Positions 15,175 to 24,644 of a stretch of 40,683 nt of DNA are shown piece after piece. The DNA lies in assembly GCA_017439425.1 (NCBI GenBank), contig JAFSJE010000063.1, positions 1 through 40,683 on the forward strand. The letters run 5' to 3'. A program made the translations under genes and the position numbers. The notes under the pieces are model-generated. The model did not search any database. It was not told the DNA's origin and saw only the letters and a list, made by a program, of their open reading frames with translations. Each line of letters starts with the position of its first letter. Position 1 is the stretch's first letter. Origin of the DNA: Oscillospiraceae bacterium (GTDB lineage Bacteria > Bacillota > Clostridia > Oscillospirales > Oscillospiraceae).

Positions 15175-15755
15175 TGTTTTCTACCCTTTTTAAGAAATTC
15201 AAGCGCCTTGACAGAGTTCGGGTGGACAGACTGTCCCCTCTCACGGCAGTGGTCGATTGTCCGCTCCAGCGCCATTATGACGGCACCGTCAAGATCGCGC
15301 GCCGCCTCCCTGCGTATCTCGTCGACGCCCGGAAAATCGCGCGTCGGCTCGATCATATCGGCAAGATATATGATTTTTTCGAGCTTTGTCATATTTTCCT
15401 TGCCGGTCGTGTGCCATTTTATTGCCTCGCTGACTTCAGCGGGTACTATGAACTCATACCTCGCGATAAGCGCTCCGGCCTTGGAGTGGAGGAGCGATTC
15501 GCTCTCTCGCTCGTACTCGTCCGGTGTGTAGCCGTACTTCTCGCAGACCTCGAGCTGCTCAGAAAGACTCATTTTCTTCGCGCAGTCGTGGAACATCGCG
15601 GCAAGGCGCGCAGAGTACTCGTCCTCGCCGTAGACTCTTGCCATCGCCGCACTGAGCGCCTCGACGCCCTCCACGTGCTTAACTCTCTTCTCCTTCAGAA
15701 GAGAGTGCGCCTTTACGCGCAAAAAGTCAAGATACTCCTTCTCCTCCGCGTTCAT
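15171..15755 (-). CDS. yqeK: YqeK, HD-domain symmetrical Ap4A hydrolase family
   Basis: A 194-residue HD-superfamily protein. Metal-binding residues are visible as KHVEGVEALSAAMA, AAMFHDCAKKMS (the HD pair), WHTTGKENMTKLEKIIYLADMIEP and RDFPGVDEIR. Known YqeK proteins hydrolyse diadenosine tetraphosphate, a stress dinucleotide. It overlaps yhbY and the LCP gene by 4 bases each (ATGA). The usual neighbour nadD is not present between yhbY and yqeK. Confidence 0.93.
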   Translation of the reverse strand: MNAEEKEYLDFLRVKAHSLLKEKRVKHVEGVEALSAAMARVYGEDEYSARLAAMFHDCAKKMSLSEQLEVCEKYGYTPDEYERESESLLHSKAGALIARYEFIVPAEVSEAIKWHTTGKENMTKLEKIIYLADMIEPTRDFPGVDEIRREAARDLDGAVIMALERTIDHCRERGQSVHPNSVKALEFLKKGRKQ

Positions 15756-16060
15756 CTTTTCTTTACAAGCGCGATGCGCTTCTCCTCAGGGATATCCTTG
15801 TTCTCGCGGTAGAGGACGAATTTCGAGCCGATTGTCTGAACCGGCTCCGCCTTGCATCTCTCGCTGAGCTCCGCCACCGCCTCGCGCGGTGTGTACTCGC
15901 TGTTTTCGAGCACCTTGCCCTTTATGAGCTCATGAGCGCGCAGGGAATTTTCAGTCTCCTGCACCACGTTGTCTGTTATTCCGTTTTTTCCTACAAATAT
16001 TACGGCGTCGAGCTTAGAGGCAAGGCCCTTAAGCTGCGCTCTCTGTGCGCTTGTCAGCAA
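15752..16060 (-). CDS. yhbY: YhbY family (CRM-domain) ribosome-assembly RNA-binding protein
   Basis: A 102-residue single CRM domain: LTSAQRAQLKGLASKLDAVIFVG, the RNA-binding loop GKNGIT, and VLENSEYTPREAVAELSERC. YhbY binds pre-50S particles. The start is TTG 16060, supported by AAAGGAG 8 bases upstream, and it overlaps the end of rdgB by 7 bases. It is followed by yqeK with ATGA coupling. Confidence 0.93.
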   Translation of the reverse strand: MLTSAQRAQLKGLASKLDAVIFVGKNGITDNVVQETENSLRAHELIKGKVLENSEYTPREAVAELSERCKAEPVQTIGSKFVLYRENKDIPEEKRIALVKKR

Positions 16061-16641
16061 ATTTCATTCTCCTTTAACGTTTTAAGAAGCGCTCTCACGG
16101 CTCTTCCTCTGTGGCTTATTGCGTTCTTCTCATCCTCTGAAAGCTCCGCCATGTGTCGCCCGTCGCCCTCGACGAGGAACATCGGGTCGTAGCCGAAGCC
16201 GCCCTCTCCAGCCTGATCGCGGGCTATCGTGCCCTCGGTGGTGCCGAAGGCTGTGTACTCGCGCCCGTCCGGGAAAACGAGCACGACTGAGCACGCGTAT
16301 CTCGCCGTTCTGACGGGATAATCTTCCAGAAGCGTTATGATCCTCTGACACTTTTCGGGATAGGAAAGTTCCCCGAGAAAGCGCGAGGAGTAGATTCCCG
16401 GCAATCCAGCGAGCGCGTCGATGCAGATCCCGCTGTCATCGGAGAGCGACGGCAGCCCCGTAGCCCTCATGCAGGCGGTCGCCTTTATGCGGGCGTTCTC
16501 CTCGAAGGTGAGGCCGTTTTCCTCAGCCTCGAAGTCTGCTCCCGCCTCGCGCTGGCTTATGAGCTCAATGCCGGTGCCGGCGAGTATCTCGCGCATTTCC
16601 TTGAGCTTGTGCGCGTTATTGGAGGCAAGCACGATTTTCAT
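16054..16641 (-). CDS. rdgB: XTP/dITP diphosphatase (non-canonical purine NTP pyrophosphatase)
   Basis: Removes inosine and xanthosine triphosphates from the nucleotide pool. The 195-residue protein has the family landmarks: VLASNNAHKLKEMREIL at the N-terminus, SLSDDSGICIDALAGLPGIYSSRF about residue 68-91, GEGGFGYDPMFLVEGD and MAELSEDEKNAISHRGRA near the C-terminus. Its ATG overlaps the ftsY stop codon by 4 bases. Confidence 0.97.
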   Translation of the reverse strand: MKIVLASNNAHKLKEMREILAGTGIELISQREAGADFEAEENGLTFEENARIKATACMRATGLPSLSDDSGICIDALAGLPGIYSSRFLGELSYPEKCQRIITLLEDYPVRTARYACSVVLVFPDGREYTAFGTTEGTIARDQAGEGGFGYDPMFLVEGDGRHMAELSEDEKNAISHRGRAVRALLKTLKENEIC

Positions 16642-17543
16642 CCCAGCAGCGCCTCCACAAAGTCCTTGGAGTTGAACGGAATGAGGTCGTCCTGCCCCTC
16701 GCCCACGCCGACAAACTTCACGGGAACGCCGAGTTTATCGTTTATTGCAAAGACGATGCCGCCCTTTGCGGTACCGTCAAGCTTAGTGAGGACGATTCCG
16801 GTCATCGGAACGCTCTTCTGGAACTCCTCCGCCTGATTGAGTCCGTTCTGACCCGTTGTCGCGTCGAGCACAAGAAGCGTCTCGCGCGCGGCGTCCGGCA
16901 GCTCGCGGTCGATTACGCGGGAGATTTTGGATAGCTCGTTCATAAGGTTCGACTTATTGTGAAGCCTTCCTGCGGTGTCGACGATTATAACGTCGCAGCC
17001 GCGCGCCTTCGCCGCGCTGATTGCGTCGAAAACAACGGCGGCGGGGTCTGAGCCCTCCTCATGGCGCACGATGTCCGCGCCTGCGCGCTGAGCCCAGATG
17101 GTAAGCTGCTCCGCCGCGGCAGCACGGAAGGTATCGCCGGCGGCGAGCATGACCTTATGCCCCTCACGGACGAGGTTTGTCGCGATTTTGCCGATGGTCG
17201 TCGTCTTGCCGACGCCGTTTACGCCGACGACGAGGATAACCGCCGGGTTCGTGGAGAGATCGAGCTCCGCGCCGGATGGGAGCATTTTGCTCATGACCTC
17301 AACCATGCTCTTTCTGACGCCCTCTTCGCCTCTCGCGCCGTTGCGGTCAACCGCGTCCCTGAGGTCGTCGACGGCGCGCATAGCGCTCTCCGCACCGACG
17401 TCCGCCATAATCAGCGCCTCTTCGATATCGTCAAAGAACTCCTCGTTTTCACCCGTGAAGCCCGCGATAGTCGAATTGAACATCGCGGACATGGACTCCT
17501 TCGTCTTTTGAAGTCCCTGCTTTATTTTATCAAAAAATCCCAT
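16638..17543 (-). CDS. ftsY: Signal recognition particle receptor FtsY
   Basis: A 301-residue SRP receptor GTPase consisting of the N and G domains only, lacking the long acidic A domain of E. coli FtsY, as usual in Gram-positives. GTPase motifs are visible: GVNGVGKTTTIGKIA (107-121), AAGDTFRAAAAEQL, DTAGRLHNKSNLM and LTKLDGTAKGG. It docks SRP-bound ribosomes at the membrane. It begins 4 bases after smc, a common pair in Firmicutes. Confidence 0.97.
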   Translation of the reverse strand: MGFFDKIKQGLQKTKESMSAMFNSTIAGFTGENEEFFDDIEEALIMADVGAESAMRAVDDLRDAVDRNGARGEEGVRKSMVEVMSKMLPSGAELDLSTNPAVILVVGVNGVGKTTTIGKIATNLVREGHKVMLAAGDTFRAAAAEQLTIWAQRAGADIVRHEEGSDPAAVVFDAISAAKARGCDVIIVDTAGRLHNKSNLMNELSKISRVIDRELPDAARETLLVLDATTGQNGLNQAEEFQKSVPMTGIVLTKLDGTAKGGIVFAINDKLGVPVKFVGVGEGQDDLIPFNSKDFVEALLG

Positions 17544-17547
17544 TATC

Positions 17548-20500
17548 TCAGTCCTTTGTCAAAGTCTTTTCCGCTTCCTCAATGTCCATCTTGAGCACCT
17601 TTGAAACGCCCTGCTCCTGCATCGTAACTCCGAAGAGAACGTCCGCCTCCTCCATGGTGCCGCGGCGGTGTGTAATAACGAGAAACTGCGTCTTTCCCGT
17701 AAGCGTTCGCATATAGTCAGCGGTCGCGACCACGCGCGCCTCATCGAGCGCCGCCTCGATCTCGTCCATTATAACGAACGGTGTCGGGCGAACCTTCAGA
17801 ATCGCGTAATAGAGCGCGATGGCGACGAACGCCTTTTCTCCGCCGGAGAGGAGAGTGATCGTTTTGAGCGTTTTGCCCGGCGGCTGAACCTTTATCTCAA
17901 TGCCGCAGTCGAGAATGCTGTTCGGATCCTCAAGCTCCAGCGCCGCCTTGCCGCCGCCGAAGAGGTCGAGGAAGGTTTTCTGAAAGCTCTCGTTTATTTT
18001 ATCAAATTCCACGCGGAATATGTTTTCCATCTCGCCGGTGATATCGCTGATTATGCCGAGAAGCTCAGTTCTCGATTTCTCGATATCGTCGCGCTGCTCG
18101 GTGAGGTAGGTGTAGCGCGTGTTCACGCGCTCGAATTCCTCAATAGCGCCGAGGTTCGGAGTTCCGAGCGAGGACATACTGCGGCGGATTTCGCCGGTGC
18201 GTCGCTTCGCGGTCTGATAGCTCTCGAGCTCCTTTCGCTCGCTCTGCGCTGTTGTGCGCGTGAGCTCGTAGCTGTCCCAGAGCTTGTCTACGAGCGTCTT
18301 TTCCTCCATCTCAGCCGCCTGACGGCGCTGCTCGACCCTGCTCGCCTCGCGCTCGAGGTCGAGGAGCCTGCGGTTTTTCTCCTGCGCGAGCTTATCGCCG
18401 CGAACTCTCTCAGCTTCGACGTTCATGCGCTCATTGTTTATTCCGTCAAGCTTTTCCTTAAGGCTCTGCACCGACGCTCTGCGCGCAGCTATCTCAGTCT
18501 CGCACTGCTCTATCGCCTTTTCAAGCTCCTTTGAGCGCTCCACAAGGCTGTCGCGGGTTTCGCGCTGCTTCTCGCTGCCCTCCTGCATACCGCTTCTGAG
18601 CTCTCTGAGCTGGGCAGCCGCCTCAGTCTGCGTGATCGCCTCCGCCTCGAGGGAGGCAAGCGCGGCTCTGATTTCCGCATCCTCGTCCATAAGGGCGCGG
18701 CGCGCGTCGGATAGCTCTTCCCTGCCCGCGGTGCTCGATTCGAGCTCGGCTCTCGCTTTCTCGGAGAGCTTTTCAAGGCCGGCAATCTCTGCCTTAAGCG
18801 CGTCCGCGCTCGCTCTGAGATCGGTCGACCTCGTCTTTGAGCCGTCGCGCTCAGATTTCAAAGCCTCTATGTGCTCCTCGATGCTCTCGATGAGCAGCCG
18901 ATAGTGCCCGGTCTCGCCGTTAAGGCGCGTTAGGATATCCTCCGCCTCGCGCAGCTCGTCGTTTGACACCGAAAGCTCGTATTCTCCGGCGCTAACCTCG
19001 CGCTTCAGGGTTTCAAGCTCAGCTCTCAGCGCCTCGAGCTTTTCTCTCATGCCCATCTCCTTTTCGGAGAGGGACTTCAGCTCGTTCGCTCTCGAGAGTA
19101 TGCCCGTATTCTTCGATATGCTGCCGCCGGTCATGCTTCCTCCGGCGTTCAGCACCTGCCCGTCGAGCGTTACTATGCGGAAGCGGTGACCGTACTTTCC
19201 GGCTATCCGCACCGCCGAATCCATGTCCTCGACTATGGCCGTTCTGCCGAGAATGCTGAGGTAGATATCGCTGTACTGTCTGTCAAAGCTCACAAGGTCG
19301 TAGGCGACGCCCTCGAAGCCCTCCTCGCTCTCAAGCCCGCGCTCGTTTAAACTCGAGCCGCGGATAACGCTCATCGGGAGGAGCGTGACTCTTCCGGCGT
19401 CGAGGCGCTTCAGGAGGTTTATCGCCGCCTTGCCGTCGTTTTCGGTGCCGACGATTATATTCTGCATAGCGCCGCCCATCGCGGTCTCGATGGCGATGGA
19501 ATAGCGGCTCTCGGTCTTTATGAGCTCGCCCGCGGGGCCGTGTATCCCGCGCAGCGTGCCTCTTCCCTTCTCACGCATTACGGTTTTGACGGCGCGGGAG
19601 TAGCCCTCGTAGTCCTTTTCCATATCGCTCAGAAGCTGAATGCGGCTTGTGAGGGCGTTGTGGTCCATCGTGAGGGTGGTGAAGCTGTCGCGGGTCTTTT
19701 CGAGCTTTTCCTGCTTGCCCTTCATGCGGAGCTTATAGCCGTTTACGATGTTTCTTATGCCGTTTGCCTTCTCCTCCGCGTCCGAAAGCGCCTTTCTGTG
19801 CGCGGCAAAGTCGCCCTTCGCCTTCTCGAGGCGCTCAGTTTCGCTGTTAATTTCGGTGAGAAGTCCGCTCTCTCTGTCCTCGACCTCCTGCATACTCGCG
19901 GCGACCGAGCCGAGGCGCGTGCGCTTTTCGCTGAGTTCTGCGGCGGCGATATCGACCTTTTCCGTAAGCGCGGCGATGGCGCGCTGGTTTTCCGACTCGT
20001 TTTCAGTGAGCTTATCGCTCCTGCGCCTGTTCTCCGCCGCCCTTTCGCTGAGCGCTGCCTTCTCTTTCCCGATGGCGGAGAGTCTTTCCTCCCTCTCCGC
20101 GATCTGAGCGTCGATGCCGGAAGCCTGACCCGCCTGTGCCTTGAGCTCCTCGTCGATGCGCTTAATATTCTCATTTGTGTGGCTGAGGTCGGTTTTGAGA
20201 ACTGCCTCGCGGCTCTCGGACTCGTTGACCGAACTCTCGGCGGCACTGATGCGGGCGCGCATATTCTCCGCCTCGATGTCTTTATCGTGCATCTTTGCGG
20301 CATATTCGTCGCCCGCGGCGTAGAGAGCCTCAAGCTCCGATTTCGCCTTTTCGAGAACGCCGTTTGCCTGAAGCGCCTCCTGCTCAAGCTTTCTGTGCTT
20401 GTCAGCAAGCTCGTCGAGCTCGTGCATCCAGAGGCTTATTTCAAGCCCTCTCAGCTCATCGCGCAGGACAAGGTATTTCTTCGCGACCTCGCTCTGCTTT

Positions 20501-21117
20501 CTGAGCGGCTCGACCTGCATTTCAAGCTCGCTGATCTTATCGTTTACCCGGGTGAGATCCTCCTCCGCGCGCTGAAGCTTGCGCTCCGACTCCTCTTTTC
20601 TGTGGCGGAAGCGGCTGATCCCCGCCGCCTCCTCAACGATCTCACGGCGGTCTGTGCTCTTGGCTGAGAGGATCGAATCTATCTTGCCCTGGCCGATTAT
20701 CGAATACCCGTCGCGCCCGAGGCCGGTGTCCATAAAAAGCTCGTTCACGTCGCGCAGACGGACTGCCTTGCGGTTTATGTAGTACTCGCTCTCGCCGGAG
20801 CGGTAGTATCGGCGGGTGACCTCCACCTCGTCGGACTCAATGCTTAGCCCGCCGTCGGAGTTGTCGAGCGTCAGCGTAACCTCGGCGTAGCCGAGCTGAC
20901 TTCGGCGCACCGTGCCGCCGAAGATGACGTCCTCCATCTTGCCGCCGCGCAGGGCCTTGGAGCTCATCTCGCCCATGACCCACTGAAGCGCGTCAGCTAT
21001 GTTCGATTTTCCTGAGCCGTTCGGCCCGACGATTGCCGTTATCGGTTTTTCAAAGGTGAGCCGCGTTCTCTCCGGAAAGGATTTGAAGCCTGCAAGCTCA
21101 AGCGCTTTAAGGTACAA
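17548..21117 (-). CDS. smc: Chromosome partition protein SMC
   Basis: A 1189-residue structural-maintenance-of-chromosomes ATPase. Head motifs are GPNGSGKSN (31-39), the signature LLSGGEKAFVAIAL and the Walker B FVIMDEIEAALDEA near the C-terminus; the hinge lies around residues 515-670 (RGIHGPAGELI to LNAGGSMTGG), flanked by long coiled coils. Works with ScpA/ScpB (not in the window) in segregation. The start is TTG 21117: GGAG lies 9 bases upstream and YLKALELAGFKSF is the family N-terminus. It has its own promoter and heads the operon smc-ftsY-rdgB-yhbY-yqeK-LCP-rsfS-leuS. Confidence 0.98.
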   Translation of the reverse strand: MYLKALELAGFKSFPERTRLTFEKPITAIVGPNGSGKSNIADALQWVMGEMSSKALRGGKMEDVIFGGTVRRSQLGYAEVTLTLDNSDGGLSIESDEVEVTRRYYRSGESEYYINRKAVRLRDVNELFMDTGLGRDGYSIIGQGKIDSILSAKSTDRREIVEEAAGISRFRHRKEESERKLQRAEEDLTRVNDKISELEMQVEPLRKQSEVAKKYLVLRDELRGLEISLWMHELDELADKHRKLEQEALQANGVLEKAKSELEALYAAGDEYAAKMHDKDIEAENMRARISAAESSVNESESREAVLKTDLSHTNENIKRIDEELKAQAGQASGIDAQIAEREERLSAIGKEKAALSERAAENRRRSDKLTENESENQRAIAALTEKVDIAAAELSEKRTRLGSVAASMQEVEDRESGLLTEINSETERLEKAKGDFAAHRKALSDAEEKANGIRNIVNGYKLRMKGKQEKLEKTRDSFTTLTMDHNALTSRIQLLSDMEKDYEGYSRAVKTVMREKGRGTLRGIHGPAGELIKTESRYSIAIETAMGGAMQNIIVGTENDGKAAINLLKRLDAGRVTLLPMSVIRGSSLNERGLESEEGFEGVAYDLVSFDRQYSDIYLSILGRTAIVEDMDSAVRIAGKYGHRFRIVTLDGQVLNAGGSMTGGSISKNTGILSRANELKSLSEKEMGMREKLEALRAELETLKREVSAGEYELSVSNDELREAEDILTRLNGETGHYRLLIESIEEHIEALKSERDGSKTRSTDLRASADALKAEIAGLEKLSEKARAELESSTAGREELSDARRALMDEDAEIRAALASLEAEAITQTEAAAQLRELRSGMQEGSEKQRETRDSLVERSKELEKAIEQCETEIAARRASVQSLKEKLDGINNERMNVEAERVRGDKLAQEKNRRLLDLEREASRVEQRRQAAEMEEKTLVDKLWDSYELTRTTAQSERKELESYQTAKRRTGEIRRSMSSLGTPNLGAIEEFERVNTRYTYLTEQRDDIEKSRTELLGIISDITGEMENIFRVEFDKINESFQKTFLDLFGGGKAALELEDPNSILDCGIEIKVQPPGKTLKTITLLSGGEKAFVAIALYYAILKVRPTPFVIMDEIEAALDEARVVATADYMRTLTGKTQFLVITHRRGTMEEADVLFGVTMQEQGVSKVLKMDIEEAEKTLTKD

Positions 21118-21156
21118 TGGTCTTCACTCCAGAAATACACATAGTTTAACTTGTAT

Positions 21157-21185
21157 ATTTTACTACAAAGTATTGCATTATTCAA
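21157..21185 (-). promoter_or_regulatory. smc operon promoter
   Basis: On the minus strand TTGAAT (21185-21180), 17-base spacer, TAAAAT (21162-21157), between the tyrS terminator and the smc TTG start. Confidence 0.82.
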
Positions 21186-21195
21186 GCATTTTCCT

Positions 21196-21228
21196 AACTA
21201 AAAACCTCCCCGATAACCGGGGAGGTTT
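21196..21228 (-). terminator. Terminator after tyrS
   Basis: Minus-strand RNA: AAACCUCCCCG (21228-21218), 5-base loop, CGGGGAGGUUU (21212-21202), then UUAGUU. Perfect 11-bp stem with a U-run. Confidence 0.93.
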
Positions 21229-21233
21229 GGTGA

Positions 21234-22442
21234 TTATTTAAGAATAACCTTAAAGAAGTTCTTTTTGCCGCGCTTTAAGAGCACTCCTGCGCGCAGTTCG
21301 TCCTCGGAGAAGGTCTTGTCCGGGTCTGTGACCTTCACGTCGTTTGCTGTCACGCCGCCCTGCTGGATATTGCGCCTTGCGTCGCCGCGGGAGGAGCAAA
21401 GTCCGGTCTTGACGAGAAGCGAGATGACGTCCGAGCCGTCCTCGGCCGTGACCTCAACGGTCGGTGCGGAGTCGGCAGAACCGGCGCCGAAGAGAGCGCG
21501 GGCGGACTCCTGAGCTTTCGTTGCCTCCTCCTCGCCGTGCACCATCTTCGTAAGCTCGAAGGCGAGGATCTCCTTTGCGCGGTTGAGCTCGCTGCCCTCC
21601 CACGTCTTCATCGCCTCGATCTCCTCAACGGGGAGGAAGGTGAGCATCATAAGGCACTTAATAACGTCGGCGTCGTCGACGTTGCGCCAGTACTGATAGA
21701 AATCGTAGGGCGAGGTCTTGTTCGGATCGAGCCAGACTGCGTTGCCTGCGGTCTTGCCCATCTTCTTGCCCTGGGAGTCGGTGAGGAGCGTAATGGTCAT
21801 CGCGTGAGCGTCCTTGCCGAGCTTTTTGCGGATAAGCTCCGTGCCGCCCAGCATATTCGACCACTGATCGTCGCCGCCGAACTCCATGTTGCAGTCGTAG
21901 TGCTGGAAGAGATAGTAGAAATCGTAGGACTGCATGATCATGTAGTTGAACTCAAAGAAGGTGAGACCCTTCTCCATTCTCTGCTTGTAGCACTCAGCGC
22001 GGAGCATATTGTTAACAGAGAAGCAGGCGCCGACCTCACGCAGAAGCTCGATGTAGTTCAAATCGAGAAGCCAGTCTGCGTTGTTGACCATAATAGCCTT
22101 GTCGGGGCCGAACTCGATGAACTTCTCCATCTGTCTGCGGAAGCACTCGGCGTTGTGGTCGATGTCGGCTCTTGTGAGCATCTTGCGCATATCGGTTCTT
22201 CCGGAGGGGTCTCCGATGAGCGTCGTGCCGCCGCCGATGAGGGCGATTGGCTGGTTGCCCGCCATCTGAAGGCGCTTCATAAGCGTGAGCGCCATAAAGT
22301 GACCGGCGGTAAGAGAGTCCGCGGTGCAGTCAAAGCCGATATAGAATCTCGCCTTGCCGGCGTTTATCATCTTTTTTATTTCTTCTTCGTTAGTTACCTG
22401 GGCGATAAGTCCTCTTCTTACGAGTTCCTCGTAAATTTCCAT
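21234..22442 (-). CDS. tyrS: Tyrosyl-tRNA synthetase
   Basis: Charges tRNA-Tyr; class Ic synthetase of 402 residues. The tyrosine-pocket and HIGH-like region is FYIGFDCTADSLTAGHF (33-49), the KMSKS equivalent is KKMGKTAGNAVWLD, and the C-terminus has an S4 RNA-binding domain (CSSRGDARRNIQQGGVTAND). ATG 22442 is chosen over TTG 22445 because AGGAAG then has better spacing. It has its own consensus promoter overlapping the recN stop, no T-box leader and a strong terminator, so it is monocistronic. Confidence 0.97.
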   Translation of the reverse strand: MEIYEELVRRGLIAQVTNEEEIKKMINAGKARFYIGFDCTADSLTAGHFMALTLMKRLQMAGNQPIALIGGGTTLIGDPSGRTDMRKMLTRADIDHNAECFRRQMEKFIEFGPDKAIMVNNADWLLDLNYIELLREVGACFSVNNMLRAECYKQRMEKGLTFFEFNYMIMQSYDFYYLFQHYDCNMEFGGDDQWSNMLGGTELIRKKLGKDAHAMTITLLTDSQGKKMGKTAGNAVWLDPNKTSPYDFYQYWRNVDDADVIKCLMMLTFLPVEEIEAMKTWEGSELNRAKEILAFELTKMVHGEEEATKAQESARALFGAGSADSAPTVEVTAEDGSDVISLLVKTGLCSSRGDARRNIQQGGVTANDVKVTDPDKTFSEDELRAGVLLKRGKKNFFKVILK

Positions 22443-22478
22443 CAATCTCTTCCTTTCGGATTTTTATAAGCTTATGGG

Positions 22479-22507
22479 ATTATAGCAAAGATATAATTAT
22501 TTGTCAA
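22479..22507 (-). promoter_or_regulatory. tyrS promoter
   Basis: On the minus strand TTGACA (22507-22502), 17-base spacer, TATAAT (22484-22479). Full consensus; the -35 box lies in the last codons of recN. Only about 37 bases separate the -10 box from the ATG, too short for a T-box. Confidence 0.93.
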
Positions 22508-24185
22508 ACTGTGTATTTTTGAACTTCTTCGCGGCCGAAAGCTGCTCCTTTGCCGCCATGAGCGTGGTTTCCGTTACGTTGTCGCCGCCGGTGAGACGCG
22601 CGAGCTCTGCGGCTCTGCCGCCCTCGTCAAGTCGCTCGACCTTTGTGTAGGTGCGGCCCTCGGCGATCTCTTTTTTGATCGAAAAGTGCGTATCCGCCAT
22701 CGCCGCAAGCTGCGGAAGATGGGTAACGCAGATAACCTGGTGGCGCGCGCCGACTGAGGCGAGCTTTTCCGCAACCCTCTGTGCTGCGATGCCGGAAACA
22801 CCGGTGTCTATCTCGTCGAACACCATGCTGTCGGTCGGGTCGCGCTCGCTGAGCACGCTCTTCATCGCGAGCATAACGCGGCTTAATTCGCCGCCGGAGG
22901 CAACCTTCGCGATCCTGCCGAAGTTCTCGCCCGCGTTCGCGCTCATAATAAAGCGCACGTCGTCCTGCCCGTGGCTCGTCAGCTCGCCGCCCTCGCCGAG
23001 CGAAACTGCAAACCTCGCGCCCTTCATGCTGAGAGCAGACAGCTCCGCCTCAATTCTCGCGGAAAGCCTCTCGCCTGCGCTCTTTCGCGCCTTTGTTAAC
23101 TCGTCCGCTGCGGTTTTCGCTGATTTTTCGAGCTTTTTGAGCTTCTCTGTAAGCTCCTCGCGCCGCTCATCGGCATATTCGATGCTCCTGCGCTCCTCGC
23201 GGGCGCTTTCAAGGAACGCGATCGCGCTCTCCTCGTCGCCGCCGTACTTTCTCAGCACGCGCTTTAATGTATCAAGCCGCTCGTCGAGCTCATCGAGCTC
23301 CTCCGGCTCAAACTCCAGCTCCTCTGCGCTCTCGCGCACCTCGAGCGCTACGTCCTCGCACATAAATCGCAGGTCGCGCACCCTTGACGCCACGTCCGCG
23401 AAGCTCTCCGAGAGCTTCGCAGCCCGCTCGATGGAGTCGAGCGCCGCCTCAATGAGGCTCAGCGCGCCGTCGCTTCTCTCGGAACCGAGGAGGGCGGATT
23501 TAGCGTCGGAGAGAGAGTTTGAAAGCTTGCCCGCGTTTTTGAGAAGCGTTCTTCTCGCGTTTTTCTCATCGAACTCCCCAATCTTTATGTCCGCGCGCTC
23601 AAGCTCCGCTATCTGATAGCCCAGCATATCAACCTTGCGCGCCTTTTCCGCCTCGTCAAGCGTGAGCGAATCCAGCTCTTTTTTGACTGATATGTACGCG
23701 TTCCATGCGTTTTTGTAAGCTTCGAGCGTCTTATCGTAGCCGCCGAAGGAATCGAGATAGTCGCGGTGGCTGCGCTCATCCGTGAGGCGCTGGCCGTCGC
23801 CCTGACCGTGGATGTCGATGAGGCGCAGTCCGAGCGCGCGCACCTGCGCCGCCGCGACCGGCTCGCCGTTAACGCGGCAGGTCGAGCGCCCGTCCTCGGT
23901 GATTTTCCTTGTTAGGATGAGCTCGCCGTCCTCGGGCTCGATGTCGTTTTCACGGCACCAGTCCCCGCACCCGTCGGCGGTAAAGACCGCAGTGACCTTC
24001 GCGCTCTTCGCGCCGGAGCGCACTATCTGCGCGCTTGTCCTCCATCCGAGAGCCGCCTCGAGGGAATCTATGACTATGCTCTTTCCGGCTCCCGTCTCAC
24101 CCGTCAGCACGTTGAAGCCAGCGCCGAACTCTATCTCAGCCTGCTCGATTACGGCGATATTTTCTATTGTCAGTGAACGAAGCAT
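22497..24185 (-). CDS. recN: DNA repair protein RecN
   Basis: A 562-residue SMC-like ATPase of double-strand break repair. Motifs: Walker A LTGETGAGKS (27-36), two coiled-coil arms in the middle, the signature VASGGELSRVMLAMK and Walker B SMVFDEIDTGVSGIAAQRVAEKL, followed by VICVTHLPQLAAMAD. It follows argR by 12 bases, the argR-recN order seen across Firmicutes, and is the last gene of the OLE-oapA-dxs operon. Confidence 0.97.
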   Translation of the reverse strand: MLRSLTIENIAVIEQAEIEFGAGFNVLTGETGAGKSIVIDSLEAALGWRTSAQIVRSGAKSAKVTAVFTADGCGDWCRENDIEPEDGELILTRKITEDGRSTCRVNGEPVAAAQVRALGLRLIDIHGQGDGQRLTDERSHRDYLDSFGGYDKTLEAYKNAWNAYISVKKELDSLTLDEAEKARKVDMLGYQIAELERADIKIGEFDEKNARRTLLKNAGKLSNSLSDAKSALLGSERSDGALSLIEAALDSIERAAKLSESFADVASRVRDLRFMCEDVALEVRESAEELEFEPEELDELDERLDTLKRVLRKYGGDEESAIAFLESAREERRSIEYADERREELTEKLKKLEKSAKTAADELTKARKSAGERLSARIEAELSALSMKGARFAVSLGEGGELTSHGQDDVRFIMSANAGENFGRIAKVASGGELSRVMLAMKSVLSERDPTDSMVFDEIDTGVSGIAAQRVAEKLASVGARHQVICVTHLPQLAAMADTHFSIKKEIAEGRTYTKVERLDEGGRAAELARLTGGDNVTETTLMAAKEQLSAAKKFKNTQFDK

Positions 24186-24197
24186 TCTCTATGCTCC

Positions 24198-24644
24198 TTA
24201 CATATATTTTCCTATCAGATCGCACAGCTCCCCGGCGCTCTTTACGTCCATCATCGCAATGAACGCCGTATCGTCGCCCGCGAGCGAGCCCGCAAGCTTT
24301 TCGATATCCATTCTGTCTATTGCGCTGCACGCCGCGGACGCAAGCCCGGGCAGGGTCTTGATGACCACGATATTCTGCGCGCAGGTGTAGCTTGTAACGC
24401 ACTCGTGGAATATCTTTCTGAGGCGCTCAGAGTGGTTTTCCACGTCCTCGGAGGGCGGCATATAGCGGTATGTGCCGTGGGTCGTGAGCTCCTTCACTAG
24501 TCTGAGCTCCTTTATATCGCGCGAAACCGTCGCCTGCGTTGCGTGAACGCCGACGGAATTCAGCTCTTCGATGAGCTGATTCTGCGTTTCAACCTCTTTT
24601 TCTGCGATTATTTCAAGGATTTTCTTCTGTCTGAGGTTTTTCAT
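24198..24644 (-). CDS. argR: Arginine repressor ArgR
   Basis: A 148-residue arginine-responsive regulator. The N-terminal winged helix shows QNQLIEELNSVGVHATQATVSRDIKELRLVK with the SRDI recognition segment; the C-terminal hexamerisation and arginine-binding domain has KTLPGLASAACSAIDRM and LAGSLAGDDTAFIAM. Its ATG overlaps the nadK stop in ATGA. No arginine biosynthetic gene is nearby, as usual for the argR-recN arrangement. Confidence 0.96.
   Translation of the reverse strand: MKNLRQKKILEIIAEKEVETQNQLIEELNSVGVHATQATVSRDIKELRLVKELTTHGTYRYMPPSEDVENHSERLRKIFHECVTSYTCAQNIVVIKTLPGLASAACSAIDRMDIEKLAGSLAGDDTAFIAMMDVKSAGELCDLIGKYM

Noticed and set aside
10629-22496. T-box riboswitches upstream of leuS or tyrS
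   Set aside because: leuS follows rsfS by 6 bases, and tyrS has only about 50 bases of upstream non-coding sequence; there is no room for a T-box.
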